64,000 nt of DNA from Serratia sp. DD3 (GCF_000496755.2 NZ_AYKS02000079.1:1-64000), one strand, 5' to 3'; shown: positions 38,481-49,106, counted from the stretch's first letter. The notes: generated from the sequence alone by a model not told the origin. Numbers and translations: made by a program.

Positions 38481-38825
38481 TTACATCGCGGCGATGATTT
38501 TGATTTCCACTTTAAATTTCGGGTTCATCAAGCGCGCTTCTACCGTACAACGCACCGGTGCACTACCGGCCACGACCCAGGCATCCCAAGCGGTATTCAT
38601 GGCGGCAAAATCATCACCGTTTGCCAAAAAAATGGTGGCGTCTAAAATCCGGCTTTTATCGGACCCAACGCGAGCCAACAGGGTATCAATGGCGGCAAGT
38701 GCATTAGTGGTTTGCGCTGTGGCATCTTCATCCAGGTTTTCGGGCACGCTGGTGTAATAGATAGTGTCATTATGGATCACGGCTTCGGACCAACGCTGCG
38801 CTGGGTCAATTCGCTCAATATTCAT
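38481..38825 (-). CDS. yoaB: YoaB, RidA/YjgF-family protein
   Basis: The protein has 114 residues (E. coli 114) of the RidA superfamily, which deaminates reactive enamine/imine intermediates. Conserved elements are WSEAVIHNDTIYYTS, DSTIFLAN-type ATIFLANGDDFAAMN and the Arg motif in APVRCTVEARL (Arg near residue 96), the residue that binds the carboxylate of the substrate. The YoaB subgroup has not been assigned a distinct function. It is divergent from yoaA. Confidence 0.92.
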   Translation of the reverse strand: MNIERIDPAQRWSEAVIHNDTIYYTSVPENLDEDATAQTTNALAAIDTLLARVGSDKSRILDATIFLANGDDFAAMNTAWDAWVVAGSAPVRCTVEARLMNPKFKVEIKIIAAM

Positions 38826-38959
38826 TCAGTTATCTCCCGGTTTTTAATATTGGCAAGATTATCACAATGGCAATAAGAAGTGTGTATCGATCAAGTCGGT
38901 GGTAGCGGAGCAGCAGCCTTGGCATAATCACCGCTGGATGATTCGGCCAGAGAGATAGC

Positions 38960-40864
38960 GTGATAGACGATTTTGCACCAGAAGGCGCATTAGCGCAGGC
39001 CATCAAAGGCTTTAAACCCCGTGAACCACAAAGGCTGATGGCCAATGCGGTGACAGAAGCGATTAACTTCAAACAGGAACTGGTGGTCGAAGCAGGAACC
39101 GGTACCGGTAAAACCTATGCCTATTTAGCCCCGGCATTGCGTTCAAAGCGTAAGGTGATTATTTCCACCGGCTCTAAAGCATTACAGGATCAACTCTATG
39201 CGCGTGATCTCCCCACGGTAGCCAATGCATTAAAATACCAAGGTAGATTAGCGTTGCTAAAGGGGCGTTCTAACTATTTATGTCTGGAGCGCCTGGAGCA
39301 ACAATCGATGGCTGGCGGTGAGTTGGCGGGGCAAACGCTAATTGACCTGGTGCGTCTGCGTAGCTGGTCATCGCTGACTGAAGAAGGGGACATCAGCTTA
39401 TGCCGAGATGTGGCGGAAGACAGCTTTGTTTGGCCACTGGTGACCAGCACTAATGATAATTGTCTGGGGGGGGACTGCCCGCAGTATAAGGACTGTTTTG
39501 TCGTTAAGGCGCGCCGCCGGGCGATGGAAGCTGATGTGGTGGTGGTCAATCATCATCTATTCCTGGCCGATATGGTGGTCAAAGAGGGCGGTTTTGCTGA
39601 ACTGATCCCAGAAGCTGATGTGATGATCTTTGACGAAGCTCACCAGATACCCGATATCGCCAGCCAATACTTTGGCAAGCAACTGACCAGTCGCCAATTA
39701 CTCGATTTGGCAAAAGATATTACGATTGCCTATCGTACCGAGGTCCGTGATACCGCACAGTTGCAAAAAAGCGCTGATCGCCTCAGCCAAAGCACCCAGG
39801 ATTTCCGCTTGGCATTAGGTGAGCCAGGGTTCCGTGGTAATTTGCGTGAAGTTTTGGCCCAGCCCAATGTGCAACGGGCCTTGCTGTTACTCGATGATGC
39901 ATTGGAGTTGTGTTATGACGTGGTCAAACTTTCTCTAGGCCGTTCAGCCTTACTGGATGCGGCGTTTGAACGGGCAGCGCAATATCGCACGCGCCTCAAG
40001 CGCTTGAAAGAAGTCAATGAACCGGGTTTCAGCTATTGGTATGAGTGCAACTCACGCCATTTTGTATTGGCGCTGACGCCATTAACAGTGGCAGAGCGGT
40101 TTCGTGAAATGCTCAATGATAAACCGGGTAGTTGGATTTTTACTTCGGCGACGCTGTCGGTTAATGAACAAATGGGGCACTTTACTGAACGCTTGGGGCT
40201 GAATAAGGCGAAAACACTGTTATTGCCCAGCCCATTTGATTATGCCAACCAGGCGATATTGTGCGTACCGCGCTTCCTGCCGGCACCCAATCAGCCAGGG
40301 GCGGCACGGCAATTAGCACGTATGTTGCGGCCGATGATCGAAGCAAACCAAGGGCGTTGTTTTTTCCTCTGTACTTCCCATCAGATGATGCGTGAACTGG
40401 CTGAAGAGTTCCGTGCCACGCTGACGTTGCCGGTACTACTGCAAGGAGAAACCAGCAAAGGCCAATTGTTGGCCCAGTTTGTTGAGGCGGGGAATGCCTT
40501 GCTGGTAGCAACCAGTAGTTTCTGGGAAGGGGTGGATGTGCGTGGCGACACCCTCTCTTGCGTGATTATCGATAAGTTGCCCTTTACCTCACCAGATGAC
40601 CCCTTGCTGAAAGCGCGTATTGAAGATTGCCGCTTGCGTGGTGGCGACCCTTTCAACGACGTTCAACTGCCTGACGCTGTCATTACCCTGAAACAGGGGG
40701 TTGGCCGTTTAATCCGTGATAGCGATGATCGCGGGGTATTGGTGATTTGTGATAATCGACTGGTGATGCGACCGTATGGGGAAGTCTTCCTCAAGAGCTT
40801 ACCGCCTGCACCCCGTACCCGTGATTTATCCGAGGCTATTGCCTTTCTTCGGACCGGACGTTAG
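38960..40864 (+). CDS. yoaA: YoaA, XPD/DinG-like Fe-S helicase
   Basis: This superfamily 2 helicase has 634 residues (E. coli 636). Walker A is VEAGTGTGKTYAYLAP (about 44-59), DEAH box MIFDEAHQIP (about 225), and C-terminal helicase motifs include ATSSFWEGVDVRGD and QGVGRLIRD. Four Fe-S cysteines can be picked out from CLERLEQQ, CRDV, NCLGGDCPQYKDCF (about 110-180). YoaA associates with the HolC subunit of DNA polymerase III and promotes tolerance of replication-chain terminators. The start is GTG, with GAGAGA upstream. No perfect LexA box was found. Confidence 0.95.
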   Translation: MIDDFAPEGALAQAIKGFKPREPQRLMANAVTEAINFKQELVVEAGTGTGKTYAYLAPALRSKRKVIISTGSKALQDQLYARDLPTVANALKYQGRLALLKGRSNYLCLERLEQQSMAGGELAGQTLIDLVRLRSWSSLTEEGDISLCRDVAEDSFVWPLVTSTNDNCLGGDCPQYKDCFVVKARRRAMEADVVVVNHHLFLADMVVKEGGFAELIPEADVMIFDEAHQIPDIASQYFGKQLTSRQLLDLAKDITIAYRTEVRDTAQLQKSADRLSQSTQDFRLALGEPGFRGNLREVLAQPNVQRALLLLDDALELCYDVVKLSLGRSALLDAAFERAAQYRTRLKRLKEVNEPGFSYWYECNSRHFVLALTPLTVAERFREMLNDKPGSWIFTSATLSVNEQMGHFTERLGLNKAKTLLLPSPFDYANQAILCVPRFLPAPNQPGAARQLARMLRPMIEANQGRCFFLCTSHQMMRELAEEFRATLTLPVLLQGETSKGQLLAQFVEAGNALLVATSSFWEGVDVRGDTLSCVIIDKLPFTSPDDPLLKARIEDCRLRGGDPFNDVQLPDAVITLKQGVGRLIRDSDDRGVLVICDNRLVMRPYGEVFLKSLPPAPRTRDLSEAIAFLRTGR

Positions 40865-40945
40865 CGGATAGGCTCGACCACGGGGACGTGTTACAATGCG
40901 CGCCTTATAGATGAAATTACTGATTTTTCCTGCCTGGGGTCTGGC

Positions 40946-41644
40946 ATGTCTACGCGAATTTTAGCGATCGATACGGCGACGGAAGCATGTTCTGTTGCTA
41001 TCTGGGATCATGGCGAAACTCACGCCTTGTTTGAACTCTGTGCACGGGAACATACCCAGCGTATTTTGCCCATGGTCCAACAACTACTGGCTAGCTGCGG
41101 ATTAACACTTTCACAACTTGATGCACTCGCTTTTGGCCGTGGCCCGGGGAGCTTCACCGGTGTACGTATCGGTATTGGTATTGCCCAAGGGTTGGCGTTG
41201 GGAGCTGATCTGCCGATGCTAGGCATCTCCACCTTGCAAACGCTGGCGCAAGGGGCTTGGCGGATGACGGGGTCGCAACGTGTTTTAGCTGCCATTGATG
41301 CGCGTATGGGCGAAGTGTACTGGGGAGCGTTTGAACGTCAGCAAGAGGGTGGCTGGTTGGAAAGTGAAGGGGAGGCGGTCCTTTCCCCTCCACAAGCGTT
41401 AGAACGTGCGCAACGTTTACAGGGAGCTTGGTCTCATGCAGGAACTGGCTGGGAAGCTTATCCTGATCTGGTTGCTGGCACATTACTGACTCTTTCTGAT
41501 GGTAAGACGCTGTTACCGCAGGCTGAGGATATGCTGCCTTTGGCACTAATGGCTTGGCAGCAGGGGTTGGCGGTGCCGGTAGAACAGAGTGAGCCCACTT
41601 ATCTGCGTAATGAAGTGACCTGGAAGAAACTACCTGGCCGTTAA
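40946..41644 (+). CDS. tsaB: TsaB, tRNA threonylcarbamoyladenosine synthesis protein
   Basis: The protein has 232 residues (E. coli 231) and an ASKHA fold. It begins [20 protein letters not shown], and the conserved loop [21 protein letters not shown] lies near residue 65. TsaB dimerises with TsaD and, with TsaC and TsaE, makes t6A37 in ANN-decoding tRNAs. It is essential in E. coli. It follows yoaA by 81 bases on the same strand, the same arrangement as in E. coli, with yeaY next. Confidence 0.96.
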   Translation: MSTRILAIDTATEACSVAIWDHGETHALFELCAREHTQRILPMVQQLLASCGLTLSQLDALAFGRGPGSFTGVRIGIGIAQGLALGADLPMLGISTLQTLAQGAWRMTGSQRVLAAIDARMGEVYWGAFERQQEGGWLESEGEAVLSPPQALERAQRLQGAWSHAGTGWEAYPDLVAGTLLTLSDGKTLLPQAEDMLPLALMAWQQGLAVPVEQSEPTYLRNEVTWKKLPGR

Positions 41645-41749
41645 TCGCCTATGATTACTGTATAAGCGTTGGGATAGATGAGCATTGGGATAGCAGTAAC
41701 CCATGTCGCAGCCGTTTGAATGGTGGCGGGTATAACAGGAGGCTATGGG

Positions 41750-42328
41750 ATGTTAACACCTATTTTAAATAAAAAAGGCGTCATGCTGGTCATCTCTAGC
41801 AGCCTGTTGCTGCTTTCTGGATGTGTCACTATTCCTGATGCGATTAAAGGAAACTCACCAACGCCGGTTGAAAGACTGATTGCGGTGCAAAATGCGCCGA
41901 AACAGTTCACCGGTGCTGAAGCCCGCTTTGGTGGTACGGTGGTCGGGGTAGCGAATGAACCTGGGCGTACCGTGCTGGAAATAGCCACGGTGCCGTTAGA
42001 TGCAGGGGCTCGTCCAGTGCTAGGTGAACCCTCTCAAGGTCGGGTATTGGCCGCCATTAACGGTTTCCTTGATCCTGTGGATTTCAAGGGGCAACTCGTG
42101 ACGGTGGTTGGGCCCATCACCGGTGTGCTGGAGGGGAAAATTGGCATGACGCCATACCGCTTTGTGACCATGAATGCGAGCGGTTTCAAGCGTTGGCATG
42201 TTACCCAGCAAATTGTTATGCCACCACAACCGATGGATCCGTGGGGTTGGCATCATCGTCCGTGGGGACCTGGCAATGGTTGGTACTCTCCAGGCCCCGC
42301 TCAGGTTCAGACTGTGGTGATAGAGTAA
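41750..42328 (+). CDS. yeaY: YeaY, Slp-family outer-membrane lipoprotein
   Basis: This lipoprotein has 192 residues. The lipobox LLSGCVT puts the lipidated Cys at about residue 25, and Val at +2 fits outer-membrane sorting. The Slp-domain pattern is seen in [37 protein letters not shown]. The C-terminus is rich in Trp, His, Pro and Gly ([22 protein letters not shown]). The family includes the starvation and stationary-phase lipoprotein Slp. ATG 41750 has AGGAGG six bases upstream; a frame to 41720 lacks one. Confidence 0.93.
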   Translation: MLTPILNKKGVMLVISSSLLLLSGCVTIPDAIKGNSPTPVERLIAVQNAPKQFTGAEARFGGTVVGVANEPGRTVLEIATVPLDAGARPVLGEPSQGRVLAAINGFLDPVDFKGQLVTVVGPITGVLEGKIGMTPYRFVTMNASGFKRWHVTQQIVMPPQPMDPWGWHHRPWGPGNGWYSPGPAQVQTVVIE

Positions 42329-42471
42329 GGCGTTGCCAGTAATTAGTGATATATATCGCAACCTGTATATTGTTTGAAACGTGAGTCAGTGGGCTGAGTT
42401 AAAATATCGTTAATGTTTGTGGCGATTTTTGTGGCCACGATAACAGCTTGTAATGATTTTAGAGGTGACCC

Positions 42472-44160
42472 TTGGAAAAAGTCTGGCTAAAACGCTACCC
42501 AGCAGATGTTCCGGCAGAAATTGATGCTGACCAGTACACATCATTGATCGAATTGTTCGAAAATTCAGCCTCGCGCTTTGCGGATCAACCTGCATTTATC
42601 AACATGGGGGAGGTGATGACCTTCCGCAAGTTGGAAGAGCGTAGTCGGGCGTTTGCCGCCTATCTGCAAAATGAGTTAAAGCTGCAAAAAGGTGACCGTG
42701 TTGCGTTGATGATGCCTAATTTGCTGCAATATCCGATTGCCATGTTCGGTATCTTGCGTGCCGGGATGGTAGTGGTCAATGTTAACCCACTCTATACACC
42801 ACGCGAATTGGAACACCAGTTAAATGACAGTGGTGCCAGAGCGATTGTTGTTGCCTCTAACTTTGCTCATACCCTAGAACGGGTGGTGTTCAACACGCAG
42901 GTAAAACATGTGATTCTGACGCGCATGGGGGATCAGCTTTCTGGTGCGAAAGGAACATTGGTTAACTTTATTATCAAATATATCAAACGGTTGGTTCCAA
43001 AATACGATTTGCCTGATGCGATTTCATTTCGTCGCGTTTTGCAACAAGGCCGCCGCATGCAATATGTGAAGCCAGATGTTATCAATAGTGATTTGGCTTT
43101 CCTGCAATATACCGGTGGCACCACCGGGGTTGCTAAAGGTGCCATGCTGACTCATCGCAATATGCAGGCCAACCTGGCACAGGCGAAGGGGGCCTATGCC
43201 CCGGTGCTACATGAAGGGCAAGAGTTGGTGGTGACGGCGTTGCCTCTTTATCACATTTTTGCGCTGACCATAAACTGCCTGCTGTTTATCGAACTGGGTG
43301 GTAGAAGCCTGTTGATCACTAACCCGCGTGATATTCCTGGCTTGGTAAAAGAGTTGGCAAAATATCCATTTAGTGCCATAGCCGGGGTCAATACACTGTT
43401 TAATGCACTGCTTAACAATGAGGATTTCCAAAAATTGGATTTCTCTTCGTTAAGGCTTTCTGTCGGCGGTGGTATGGCGGTGCAGAAAGCGGTGGCGGAT
43501 AGATGGGAGAAACTGACGGGTAAGCATCTGTTGGAAGGGTATGGATTGACGGAGTGTTCCCCTCTGGTATCAGGTAATCCACATGATTTAACGCACTACA
43601 GTGGTAGTATTGGCCTGCCGGTTCCTTCAACGGAGATTCGCCTGGTGGATGATCAAGGTCATGAGGTGGCGCCTGGTGAACAGGGTGAACTTTGGGTTAA
43701 AGGGCCACAAGTTATGTTAGGTTATTGGCAGCGGCCAGAAGCTACCGCAGAAGTATTACGCGATGGTTGGTTAGCAACCGGTGATATTGTTACCGTGGAT
43801 GGTGAAGGTTTTATCCGTATTATTGATCGTAAGAAGGATATGATCCTGGTATCGGGATTCAACGTTTATCCGAATGAAATTGAAGAGGTTGTCAGTCAGC
43901 ATCCGAAAGTGTTGGAGTGTGCAGCGATTGGTGTTCCAAATGGCGTATCAGGTGAGCAGGTCAAGGTTTGTGTGGTGAAGAAAGACCAGACACTCACTAA
44001 AGAGGAGTTATTGATCCATTGTCGCCGCCACCTTACCGGCTATAAAGTGCCCAAAATTGTTGAATTTCGCGACGAATTGCCGAAATCAAACGTGGGTAAA
44101 ATTTTGCGGCGAGAATTACGAGATGAACAGAAAAAGCTGAACACGGAAGATGCTGCCTAG
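42472..44160 (+). CDS. fadD: FadD, long-chain acyl-CoA synthetase
   Basis: This ANL-superfamily ligase has 562 residues (E. coli 561). The AMP-binding motif is [21 protein letters not shown] (about 208-228), the second [11 protein letters not shown] (about 356-366), and the fatty-acid-type signature [27 protein letters not shown] (about 430-456). It activates exogenous fatty acids as they enter across the inner membrane. The start codon is TTG as in E. coli, with AGAGGTGA seven bases upstream. I found no convincing FadR site in its leader, although fadR lies 8 kb away. A GCCGGT/ACCGGC hairpin follows. Confidence 0.97.
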   Translation: MEKVWLKRYPADVPAEIDADQYTSLIELFENSASRFADQPAFINMGEVMTFRKLEERSRAFAAYLQNELKLQKGDRVALMMPNLLQYPIAMFGILRAGMVVVNVNPLYTPRELEHQLNDSGARAIVVASNFAHTLERVVFNTQVKHVILTRMGDQLSGAKGTLVNFIIKYIKRLVPKYDLPDAISFRRVLQQGRRMQYVKPDVINSDLAFLQYTGGTTGVAKGAMLTHRNMQANLAQAKGAYAPVLHEGQELVVTALPLYHIFALTINCLLFIELGGRSLLITNPRDIPGLVKELAKYPFSAIAGVNTLFNALLNNEDFQKLDFSSLRLSVGGGMAVQKAVADRWEKLTGKHLLEGYGLTECSPLVSGNPHDLTHYSGSIGLPVPSTEIRLVDDQGHEVAPGEQGELWVKGPQVMLGYWQRPEATAEVLRDGWLATGDIVTVDGEGFIRIIDRKKDMILVSGFNVYPNEIEEVVSQHPKVLECAAIGVPNGVSGEQVKVCVVKKDQTLTKEELLIHCRRHLTGYKVPKIVEFRDELPKSNVGKILRRELRDEQKKLNTEDAA

Positions 44161-44189
44161 GCGAATTGTTATCGCAAGTTATCAACCAG

Positions 44190-44208
44190 GCCGGTGAATA
44201 CCGGCTTT
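44190..44208 (+). terminator. fadD terminator
   Basis: GCCGGT (44190-44195) and ACCGGC (44200-44205) form a short stem followed by TTT. It lies 30 bases after the fadD stop codon. Confidence 0.5.
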
Positions 44209-44247
44209 GTTGCGTTTGAACCTTAAAATGACCAAGAGAATGATGTT

Positions 44248-45369
44248 TTGAATTATCAGTTGATCACTACCGATGCTGGCTTGCAGCAGGTCTGCGAGCA
44301 GGCAAGAAATTATGCTCAGGTGGCACTCGATACGGAGTTTGTCCGCACACGCACCTATTATCCACAGTTAGGCTTGATTCAATTATATGATGGTGAGCAA
44401 CTTTCTTTGATCGATCCCCTGCCAATCACGCAGTGGCAACCATTTATTGATTTACTGACAGATTGTGCGGTAGTGAAATTTTTACATGCAGGTAGTGAAG
44501 ATCTTGAGGTTTTTTTGAACGCATTCAAGACACTACCGAGCCCGATGGTGGATACGCAGATCCTGGCGGCATTCGGTGGCCATACACTTTCATGTGGTTT
44601 TGCCAAACTCGTCGCGGAATATATGCATGTTGAGCTAGATAAGAGCGAATCTCGTACCGACTGGATAGCACGACCATTGACTGAGCGCCAGTGCAGTTAT
44701 GCTGCGGCGGATGTGCTTTACTTGCTGCCCATGGCGAAACAATTGGTGCAGGAAACTGAAGCCGCAGGATGGACTGCCGCCGCCGCCGATGAGTGTCTGT
44801 TACTTTGCCAGCGTCGTAGTGAAACGTTACGCCCTGAACTGGCGTATCGTGAAATTACTAATGCCTGGCAGTTAACTCCACGTCAATTAGGCTGTTTGCA
44901 GCTATTAGCTGCCTGGCGGCTACAGCAGGCACGTGAGCGTGATCTGGCTGTGAATTTCGTGGTGCGTGAAGAGAATCTGTGGGCAGTGGCGCGTTATATG
45001 CCTGGCTCATTGGGTGAACTTGATGCGTTAGGCCTGAGTGGGCAAGAGATCCGCTACCATGGTAACACCTTACTGGCCTTGGTGGCGCAGGCTAATGCCC
45101 TTGATGAGTCTGACTTGCCTGAACCCTTGCTTAACCTGATTGATCAACCAGGCTATAAGCGAGTGTTTAAAGAAATAAAAGCGGTGATTACGGCAGTCAG
45201 TGAACAGAGTGGTTTAAGTGCAGAATTGCTAGCTTCACGGCGGCAGATCAATCAATTGCTGAACTGGCATTGGAAATTAAAAGAGAATGATACACAACCA
45301 GAGTTAATCAGTGGTTGGCGTGGAGCCTTATTGACAGCACCACTACAAGCTATTTTGCAGGGTAGCTAA
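44248..45369 (+). CDS. rnd: ribonuclease D
   Basis: The enzyme has 373 residues (E. coli 375). The DEDDy exonuclease residues are visible: Asp and Glu in ALDTEFVRTRTYY (about 28, 30), Asp in HAGSEDLEVF (about 85), and Tyr and Asp in CSYAAADVLYLLP (about 151, 155). Two HRDC domains follow (about 210-290, and C-terminal). It trims tRNA 3' ends. The start is TTG just after TGATGTT, so a run of U precedes UUG; E. coli rnd also uses a UUG start preceded by U-rich sequence needed for translation. Confidence 0.97.
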   Translation: MNYQLITTDAGLQQVCEQARNYAQVALDTEFVRTRTYYPQLGLIQLYDGEQLSLIDPLPITQWQPFIDLLTDCAVVKFLHAGSEDLEVFLNAFKTLPSPMVDTQILAAFGGHTLSCGFAKLVAEYMHVELDKSESRTDWIARPLTERQCSYAAADVLYLLPMAKQLVQETEAAGWTAAAADECLLLCQRRSETLRPELAYREITNAWQLTPRQLGCLQLLAAWRLQQARERDLAVNFVVREENLWAVARYMPGSLGELDALGLSGQEIRYHGNTLLALVAQANALDESDLPEPLLNLIDQPGYKRVFKEIKAVITAVSEQSGLSAELLASRRQINQLLNWHWKLKENDTQPELISGWRGALLTAPLQAILQGS

Positions 45370-45439
45370 CGCTGACTTGTGTGGGCAATTGGCTATTTGA
45401 GTCTCGGCTAGTTGACCTAAATTGGTTCTGACCATGATT

Positions 45440-45465
45440 GCCCCCTGATAGAAGATTCAGGGGGC
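45440..45465. terminator. hairpin between rnd and minE
   Basis: GCCCCCTGA (45440-45448) pairs with TCAGGGGGC (45457-45465). It sits between the convergent genes rnd and minE. T-runs are absent, so strength is uncertain. Confidence 0.5.
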
Positions 45466-45478
45466 TAATAGAGAGCGA

Positions 45479-45748
45479 TCATTTAGTGGACTCTTCCGAT
45501 TCCGGCAGTGTCACATTAAGTTCAAGCACTGAAATATCGTCGCCTTTATGTTCGAATTGTACATGTAACATTTCAGGGTCAATTTGAACATATTTACAAA
45601 TTACAGCCAAGATATCGCGTTTCAAATCAGGTAGATAGCGTGGTTCACTATCTCCGCGACGACGTTCTGCGACGATAATCTGCAACCGCTCCTTGGCTAC
45701 GCTGGCTGTCGATTTTTTGCGGGACAGAAAGAAGTCTAACAAAGCCAT
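45479..45748 (-). CDS. minE: MinE, cell-division topological specificity factor
   Basis: The protein has 89 residues (E. coli 88). The N-terminal membrane-targeting and MinD-binding part [30 protein letters not shown] is followed by the topological specificity domain (about 31-89) with [19 protein letters not shown]. It stimulates the MinD ATPase and sets the pole-to-pole oscillation. It is the last gene of minCDE, four bases after minD. Confidence 0.98.
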   Translation of the reverse strand: MALLDFFLSRKKSTASVAKERLQIIVAERRRGDSEPRYLPDLKRDILAVICKYVQIDPEMLHVQFEHKGDDISVLELNVTLPESEESTK

Positions 45749-45751
45749 GAT

Positions 45752-46564
45752 TTATCCCCCAAAAAGGCGTTTCAGGAAGCCCTTTTTCTCTTCTTCGATG
45801 AAGCGGAATGGACGCTCTTCGCCTAACAGGCGATAAACAGTATCGTCATAGGCCTTACCGGCATCCGACTCTTTATCCAGAATAACAGGTTCCCCTTGGT
45901 TGGACGCGCGCAATACGGATTGATCTTCCGGGATCACACCGACCAGCGGAATACGCAGAATTTCCAGCACATCTTCCATGCTCAACATATCGCCACGGTT
46001 GACACGCCCTGCATTGTAGCGAGTCAACAGCAGATGTTCCTTGATAGGCTCTTCGCCTTTTTCGGCACGGCGTGACTTGGAGGCCAAAATGCCTAGAATG
46101 CGGTCAGAGTCACGAACGGAAGAGACCTCAGGGTTAGTGGTAATAATGGCTTCATCAGCGAAATAGAGCGCCATTAATGCGCCAGTTTCGATCCCGGCAG
46201 GAGAGTCACAGACGATAAATTCAAAACCCATCTCGTCGAGATCATTGAGTACCTTCTCAACACCTTCGTAAGTAAGCGCGTCTTTATCACGCGTCTGCGA
46301 AGCGGGCAGAATATGCAGATTTTCGGTACGTTTGTCTTTGATTAACGCCTGGTTCAGTGTGGCATCACCCTGAATAACGTTAACAAAATCATAAACTACC
46401 CGGCGTTCACATCCCATGATGAGGTCAAGGTTACGCAGGCCGATATCAAAATCGATCACGACAGTCTTCTTGCCTTTTTGGGCTAAGCCGGTAGCAATGG
46501 CTGCACTTGATGTGGTCTTGCCAACGCCCCCTTTACCCGAGGTAACAACAATAACGCGTGCCAT
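45752..46564 (-). CDS. minD: MinD, septum-site ATPase
   Basis: This ParA/MinD-type ATPase has 270 residues, the same as E. coli. The deviant Walker A is VTSGKGGVGKTTSSAA (about 8-23), with both lysines. Switch and Walker B segments are VVIDFDIGLRNLDL and FIVCDSPAGIE. The C-terminal amphipathic helix for membrane binding is EEEKKGFLKRLFGG. MinD recruits MinC to the membrane and is released by MinE. It lies 25 bases after minC. Confidence 0.98.
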   Translation of the reverse strand: MARVIVVTSGKGGVGKTTSSAAIATGLAQKGKKTVVIDFDIGLRNLDLIMGCERRVVYDFVNVIQGDATLNQALIKDKRTENLHILPASQTRDKDALTYEGVEKVLNDLDEMGFEFIVCDSPAGIETGALMALYFADEAIITTNPEVSSVRDSDRILGILASKSRRAEKGEEPIKEHLLLTRYNAGRVNRGDMLSMEDVLEILRIPLVGVIPEDQSVLRASNQGEPVILDKESDAGKAYDDTVYRLLGEERPFRFIEEEKKGFLKRLFGG

Positions 46565-46589
46565 GAAAAGTATTCCTTGTCAAAAGGGC

Positions 46590-47282
46590 TTAATTTAAAG
46601 GTTGTATGGTTAATGTATTATTCAATAGGCTGAGGCGTACCGCCTGGCCGAAAAAATCAACCGGTATCTGGTCGCTCACCCAATATTGCCCTGCAATAGA
46701 GACTAGCTCAGCACTCAGGGAGGTGCAAAAAATCTGACATTGTGGATCGCCAGAGGCACCAGCCAATGCCCGCCCGCGTAGCGAGCCATAAATATGAATA
46801 TTGCCATCGGCGATCAATTCAGCGCCAGCACTGACATTGTTGGTGATGATTAAATCGCTGTTACGAGCATAAATTTGTTGGCCTGAACGCACTGGTGTAT
46901 TGATGATGCGCGTTTTAGCAGGGGCATTATCCGGTATAACAGGAGCGGCTGGTGCGGGTGGAGCGGCTTTCTGTGCTTTCCCCTCATTGAGCAAGGGTAA
47001 ACCCGCGCGGGCAAAAGCACGTTTTTGCTGCTCATCTTTGCATCCGCTGATGCCAACCACACGCAACCCCGCAGAAGTGAAAGCCTGCTGCAGTTGTTTC
47101 CAGTTTGCGTCACTGTCCAGTGCAGCAACATTGATGACAACAGGGGCATTTTTGAGAAAAGCGGGCGCCTGGTTTACTTTCTCTTGCAGTGCCTGACGAA
47201 TTACCTCGGGGTCCGAATGATGCAAATGAACAACCGATAGGGTAAAACTGCTGCCTTTTAGCTCAATTGGCGATTGTGACAT
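46590..47282 (-). CDS. minC: MinC, septum-site inhibitor of FtsZ
   Basis: The protein has 230 residues (E. coli 231). The N-terminal FtsZ-inhibiting domain (about 1-100) includes [20 protein letters not shown], a linker rich in Ala and Pro (about 104-122), and the C-terminal beta-helix (about 123-230) with [26 protein letters not shown] and [11 protein letters not shown] that binds MinD and FtsZ. It starts the minCDE operon, divergent from ycgL. Confidence 0.97.
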   Translation of the reverse strand: MSQSPIELKGSSFTLSVVHLHHSDPEVIRQALQEKVNQAPAFLKNAPVVINVAALDSDANWKQLQQAFTSAGLRVVGISGCKDEQQKRAFARAGLPLLNEGKAQKAAPPAPAAPVIPDNAPAKTRIINTPVRSGQQIYARNSDLIITNNVSAGAELIADGNIHIYGSLRGRALAGASGDPQCQIFCTSLSAELVSIAGQYWVSDQIPVDFFGQAVRLSLLNNTLTIQPLN

Positions 47283-47418
47283 CTATCCTGACTCAGTTTC
47301 AGCAACGTTAAATCCCCTGAATACCACTCGGGGTACGATATTCCGACGTATCATAAACATGTTATAGTCAGAGTTATATCCAGGCAAGCCGCAGTCTCAA
47401 TTAAATAGAGTTTTAAAA

Positions 47419-47691
47419 ATGCATTGTGTGATCTATAGAAGCCCTAAACGTGATCAAACTTACCTTTATGTTGAAAAAAAAGACGATTTTTCTCGTGTGC
47501 CCGAAGAACTGCTGAAAAGTTTTGGTATACCGCAGTTATCGATGATGCTTTCATTGAATGAGCGTAAAAAATTGGCCTCGGCGGATATCGAAAAAGTGAA
47601 AGAGGCACTAAAAGAGCAAGGGTTTTATCTGCAAGTCCCGCCGCCGGTAGAAAATTTAATGAATCAGCATTGTTCATCCGGCAAGAAATAA
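47419..47691 (+). CDS. ycgL: YcgL domain protein (UPF0745)
   Basis: This small protein has 90 residues. The YcgL fold is indicated by [32 protein letters not shown] and [16 protein letters not shown]. coli YcgL has 97-108 residues depending on the annotation. YcgL proteins are widespread in gammaproteobacteria; the function is unknown. It lies divergent from minC with 136 bases between. ycgM and ycgN follow on the same strand. Confidence 0.93.
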   Translation: MHCVIYRSPKRDQTYLYVEKKDDFSRVPEELLKSFGIPQLSMMLSLNERKKLASADIEKVKEALKEQGFYLQVPPPVENLMNQHCSSGKK

Positions 47692-47790
47692 TCCACTGTT
47701 TAGCACATCACTATTCAATGATGTTGCAGTTGACTACAGCGTGAATGGCGAAGAGTATATAATTTTGGCATTGTGGTTGGGAGAAACGGA

Positions 47791-48447
47791 ATGTATCAAC
47801 ATAGAGACTGGCAAGGTGCGTTGCTCGATTTTCCGGTAAGTAAGGTGGTGTGCGTCGGAAGCAATTATGCTGACCACATCAAGGAGATGGGCAATAAGGT
47901 ATCCGCTGAGCCGGTATTATTTATTAAACCTGAAACTGCCTTGTGCGATATCCGTCAGCCGATAGCGATCCCTAAAGAGTTTGGGGAAGTGCATCATGAG
48001 GTTGAGTTAGCGGTACTGATCGGTTCGCCGCTGAAGCAGGCCAATGAAGATCGTGTGTTTCGGGCTATAGCAGGGTACGGTGTCGCTCTCGACTTAACGT
48101 TGCGTGAATTACAAGCTGGGTTCAAAAAGGCGGGGCAACCTTGGGAGAAAGCGAAAGGGTTTGATGGTTCTTGCCCCATTTCAGGGTTTATTCCAGTGGC
48201 TGAATTTGGTGATCCGCAAAATGCGGAACTGACCTTGACGCTTAATGATCAATTGCGTCAGCAAGGAAACACCCGCGATATGATCACGCCGATTATACCG
48301 TTGATTGCCTATATGAGCCGTTTCTTCACGTTGCGCCCTGGTGATATCATTTTGACGGGTACCCCGCAGGGTGTAGGTCCGATGACCGCTGGTGATACGT
48401 TGAAAATATCGCTTAATGGCAAATCACTCACTACGCGGGTTATCTAA
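47791..48447 (+). CDS. ycgM: YcgM, fumarylacetoacetate hydrolase-family protein
   Basis: The enzyme has 218 residues (E. coli 219) of the FAH family. Metal ligands are in the E-x-E pattern HHEVELAVLIGSPL (about 69-82) and the downstream Asp in VALDLTLRELQAGFKKAGQPWEKAKGFD. FAH-family enzymes of this size act as acylpyruvate hydrolase or oxaloacetate decarboxylase/tautomerase. ATG 47791 has GGGAG seven bases upstream; a start at 47773 is less likely. The neighbourhood ycgL-ycgM-ycgN is as in E. coli. Confidence 0.93.
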   Translation: MYQHRDWQGALLDFPVSKVVCVGSNYADHIKEMGNKVSAEPVLFIKPETALCDIRQPIAIPKEFGEVHHEVELAVLIGSPLKQANEDRVFRAIAGYGVALDLTLRELQAGFKKAGQPWEKAKGFDGSCPISGFIPVAEFGDPQNAELTLTLNDQLRQQGNTRDMITPIIPLIAYMSRFFTLRPGDIILTGTPQGVGPMTAGDTLKISLNGKSLTTRVI

Positions 48448-48614
48448 TTTCACACCAGCGTCTTGCGGCTTGCCAACACTATTTTGCCCAAGCAGGCCGC
48501 CCATTGGTTTCTCAAGCGAGGAGATATCTGGTAGCGTGCAGGCGTGTGGGTATGCTATATAGTGCCCATTGAAGCCTGCTGGCCGTTATTTCTCTATCTT
48601 CGGAAACCACCAAT

Positions 48615-49061
48615 ATGTCACAACCTCCTTTTTGGCAACAGAAAACGCTGGATGAAATGTCTGAAGCAGAGTGGGAGTCACTGTGTGATGGCTGTGGGCA
48701 ATGTTGCTTGAATAAATTGATCGACGAAGATACCGATGAGATTTATTTCACCAATGTGGCCTGTGATCAGCTTAATATAAAATCCTGCCAGTGCCGTCAC
48801 TATGAACAGCGCTTTGAACTGGAGGAAGATTGCATCAAGTTGACGCGTGAGAACCTCAAAAGTTTCGAGTGGTTGCCCCCCACCTGTGCCTACCGCCTGA
48901 TTGGTGAAGGTCACACTTTACCAACTTGGCACCCGTTAATCAGTGGTTCAAAAGCAGCGATGCATGGCGAACGCATCTCTGTGCGCCATATTGCGGTGCG
49001 CGAGAGTGAAGTGGTGGACTGGCAGGATCACATTTTAAACAAACCTGGTTGGGCGAAGTAA
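48615..49061 (+). CDS. ycgN: YcgN, UPF0260 cysteine-rich protein
   Basis: The protein has 148 residues (E. coli 153). Cysteine pairs [14 protein letters not shown] (about 23-36), [14 protein letters not shown] and PPTCAYRL form the zinc/iron-chelating CxxCxxCC domain. A metal or Fe-S cluster is likely, but the biochemical role is unknown. A 9-bp hairpin follows between it and dsbB, which is convergent. Confidence 0.92.
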   Translation: MSQPPFWQQKTLDEMSEAEWESLCDGCGQCCLNKLIDEDTDEIYFTNVACDQLNIKSCQCRHYEQRFELEEDCIKLTRENLKSFEWLPPTCAYRLIGEGHTLPTWHPLISGSKAAMHGERISVRHIAVRESEVVDWQDHILNKPGWAK

Positions 49062-49106
49062 TTTGCTGACAGGCGTTAGCCAGGTTGCTTCGAGTTAGCG
49101 TTTAAA

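Noticed and set aside
38929..38945. LexA box before yoaA
   Set aside because: CTGGATGATTCGGCCAG has 11 bases between CTG and CAG instead of 10, and its inner bases do not fit.
42329..42471. FadR operator before fadD
   Set aside because: I looked for the fadD or fadB operator pattern and found only partial matches.
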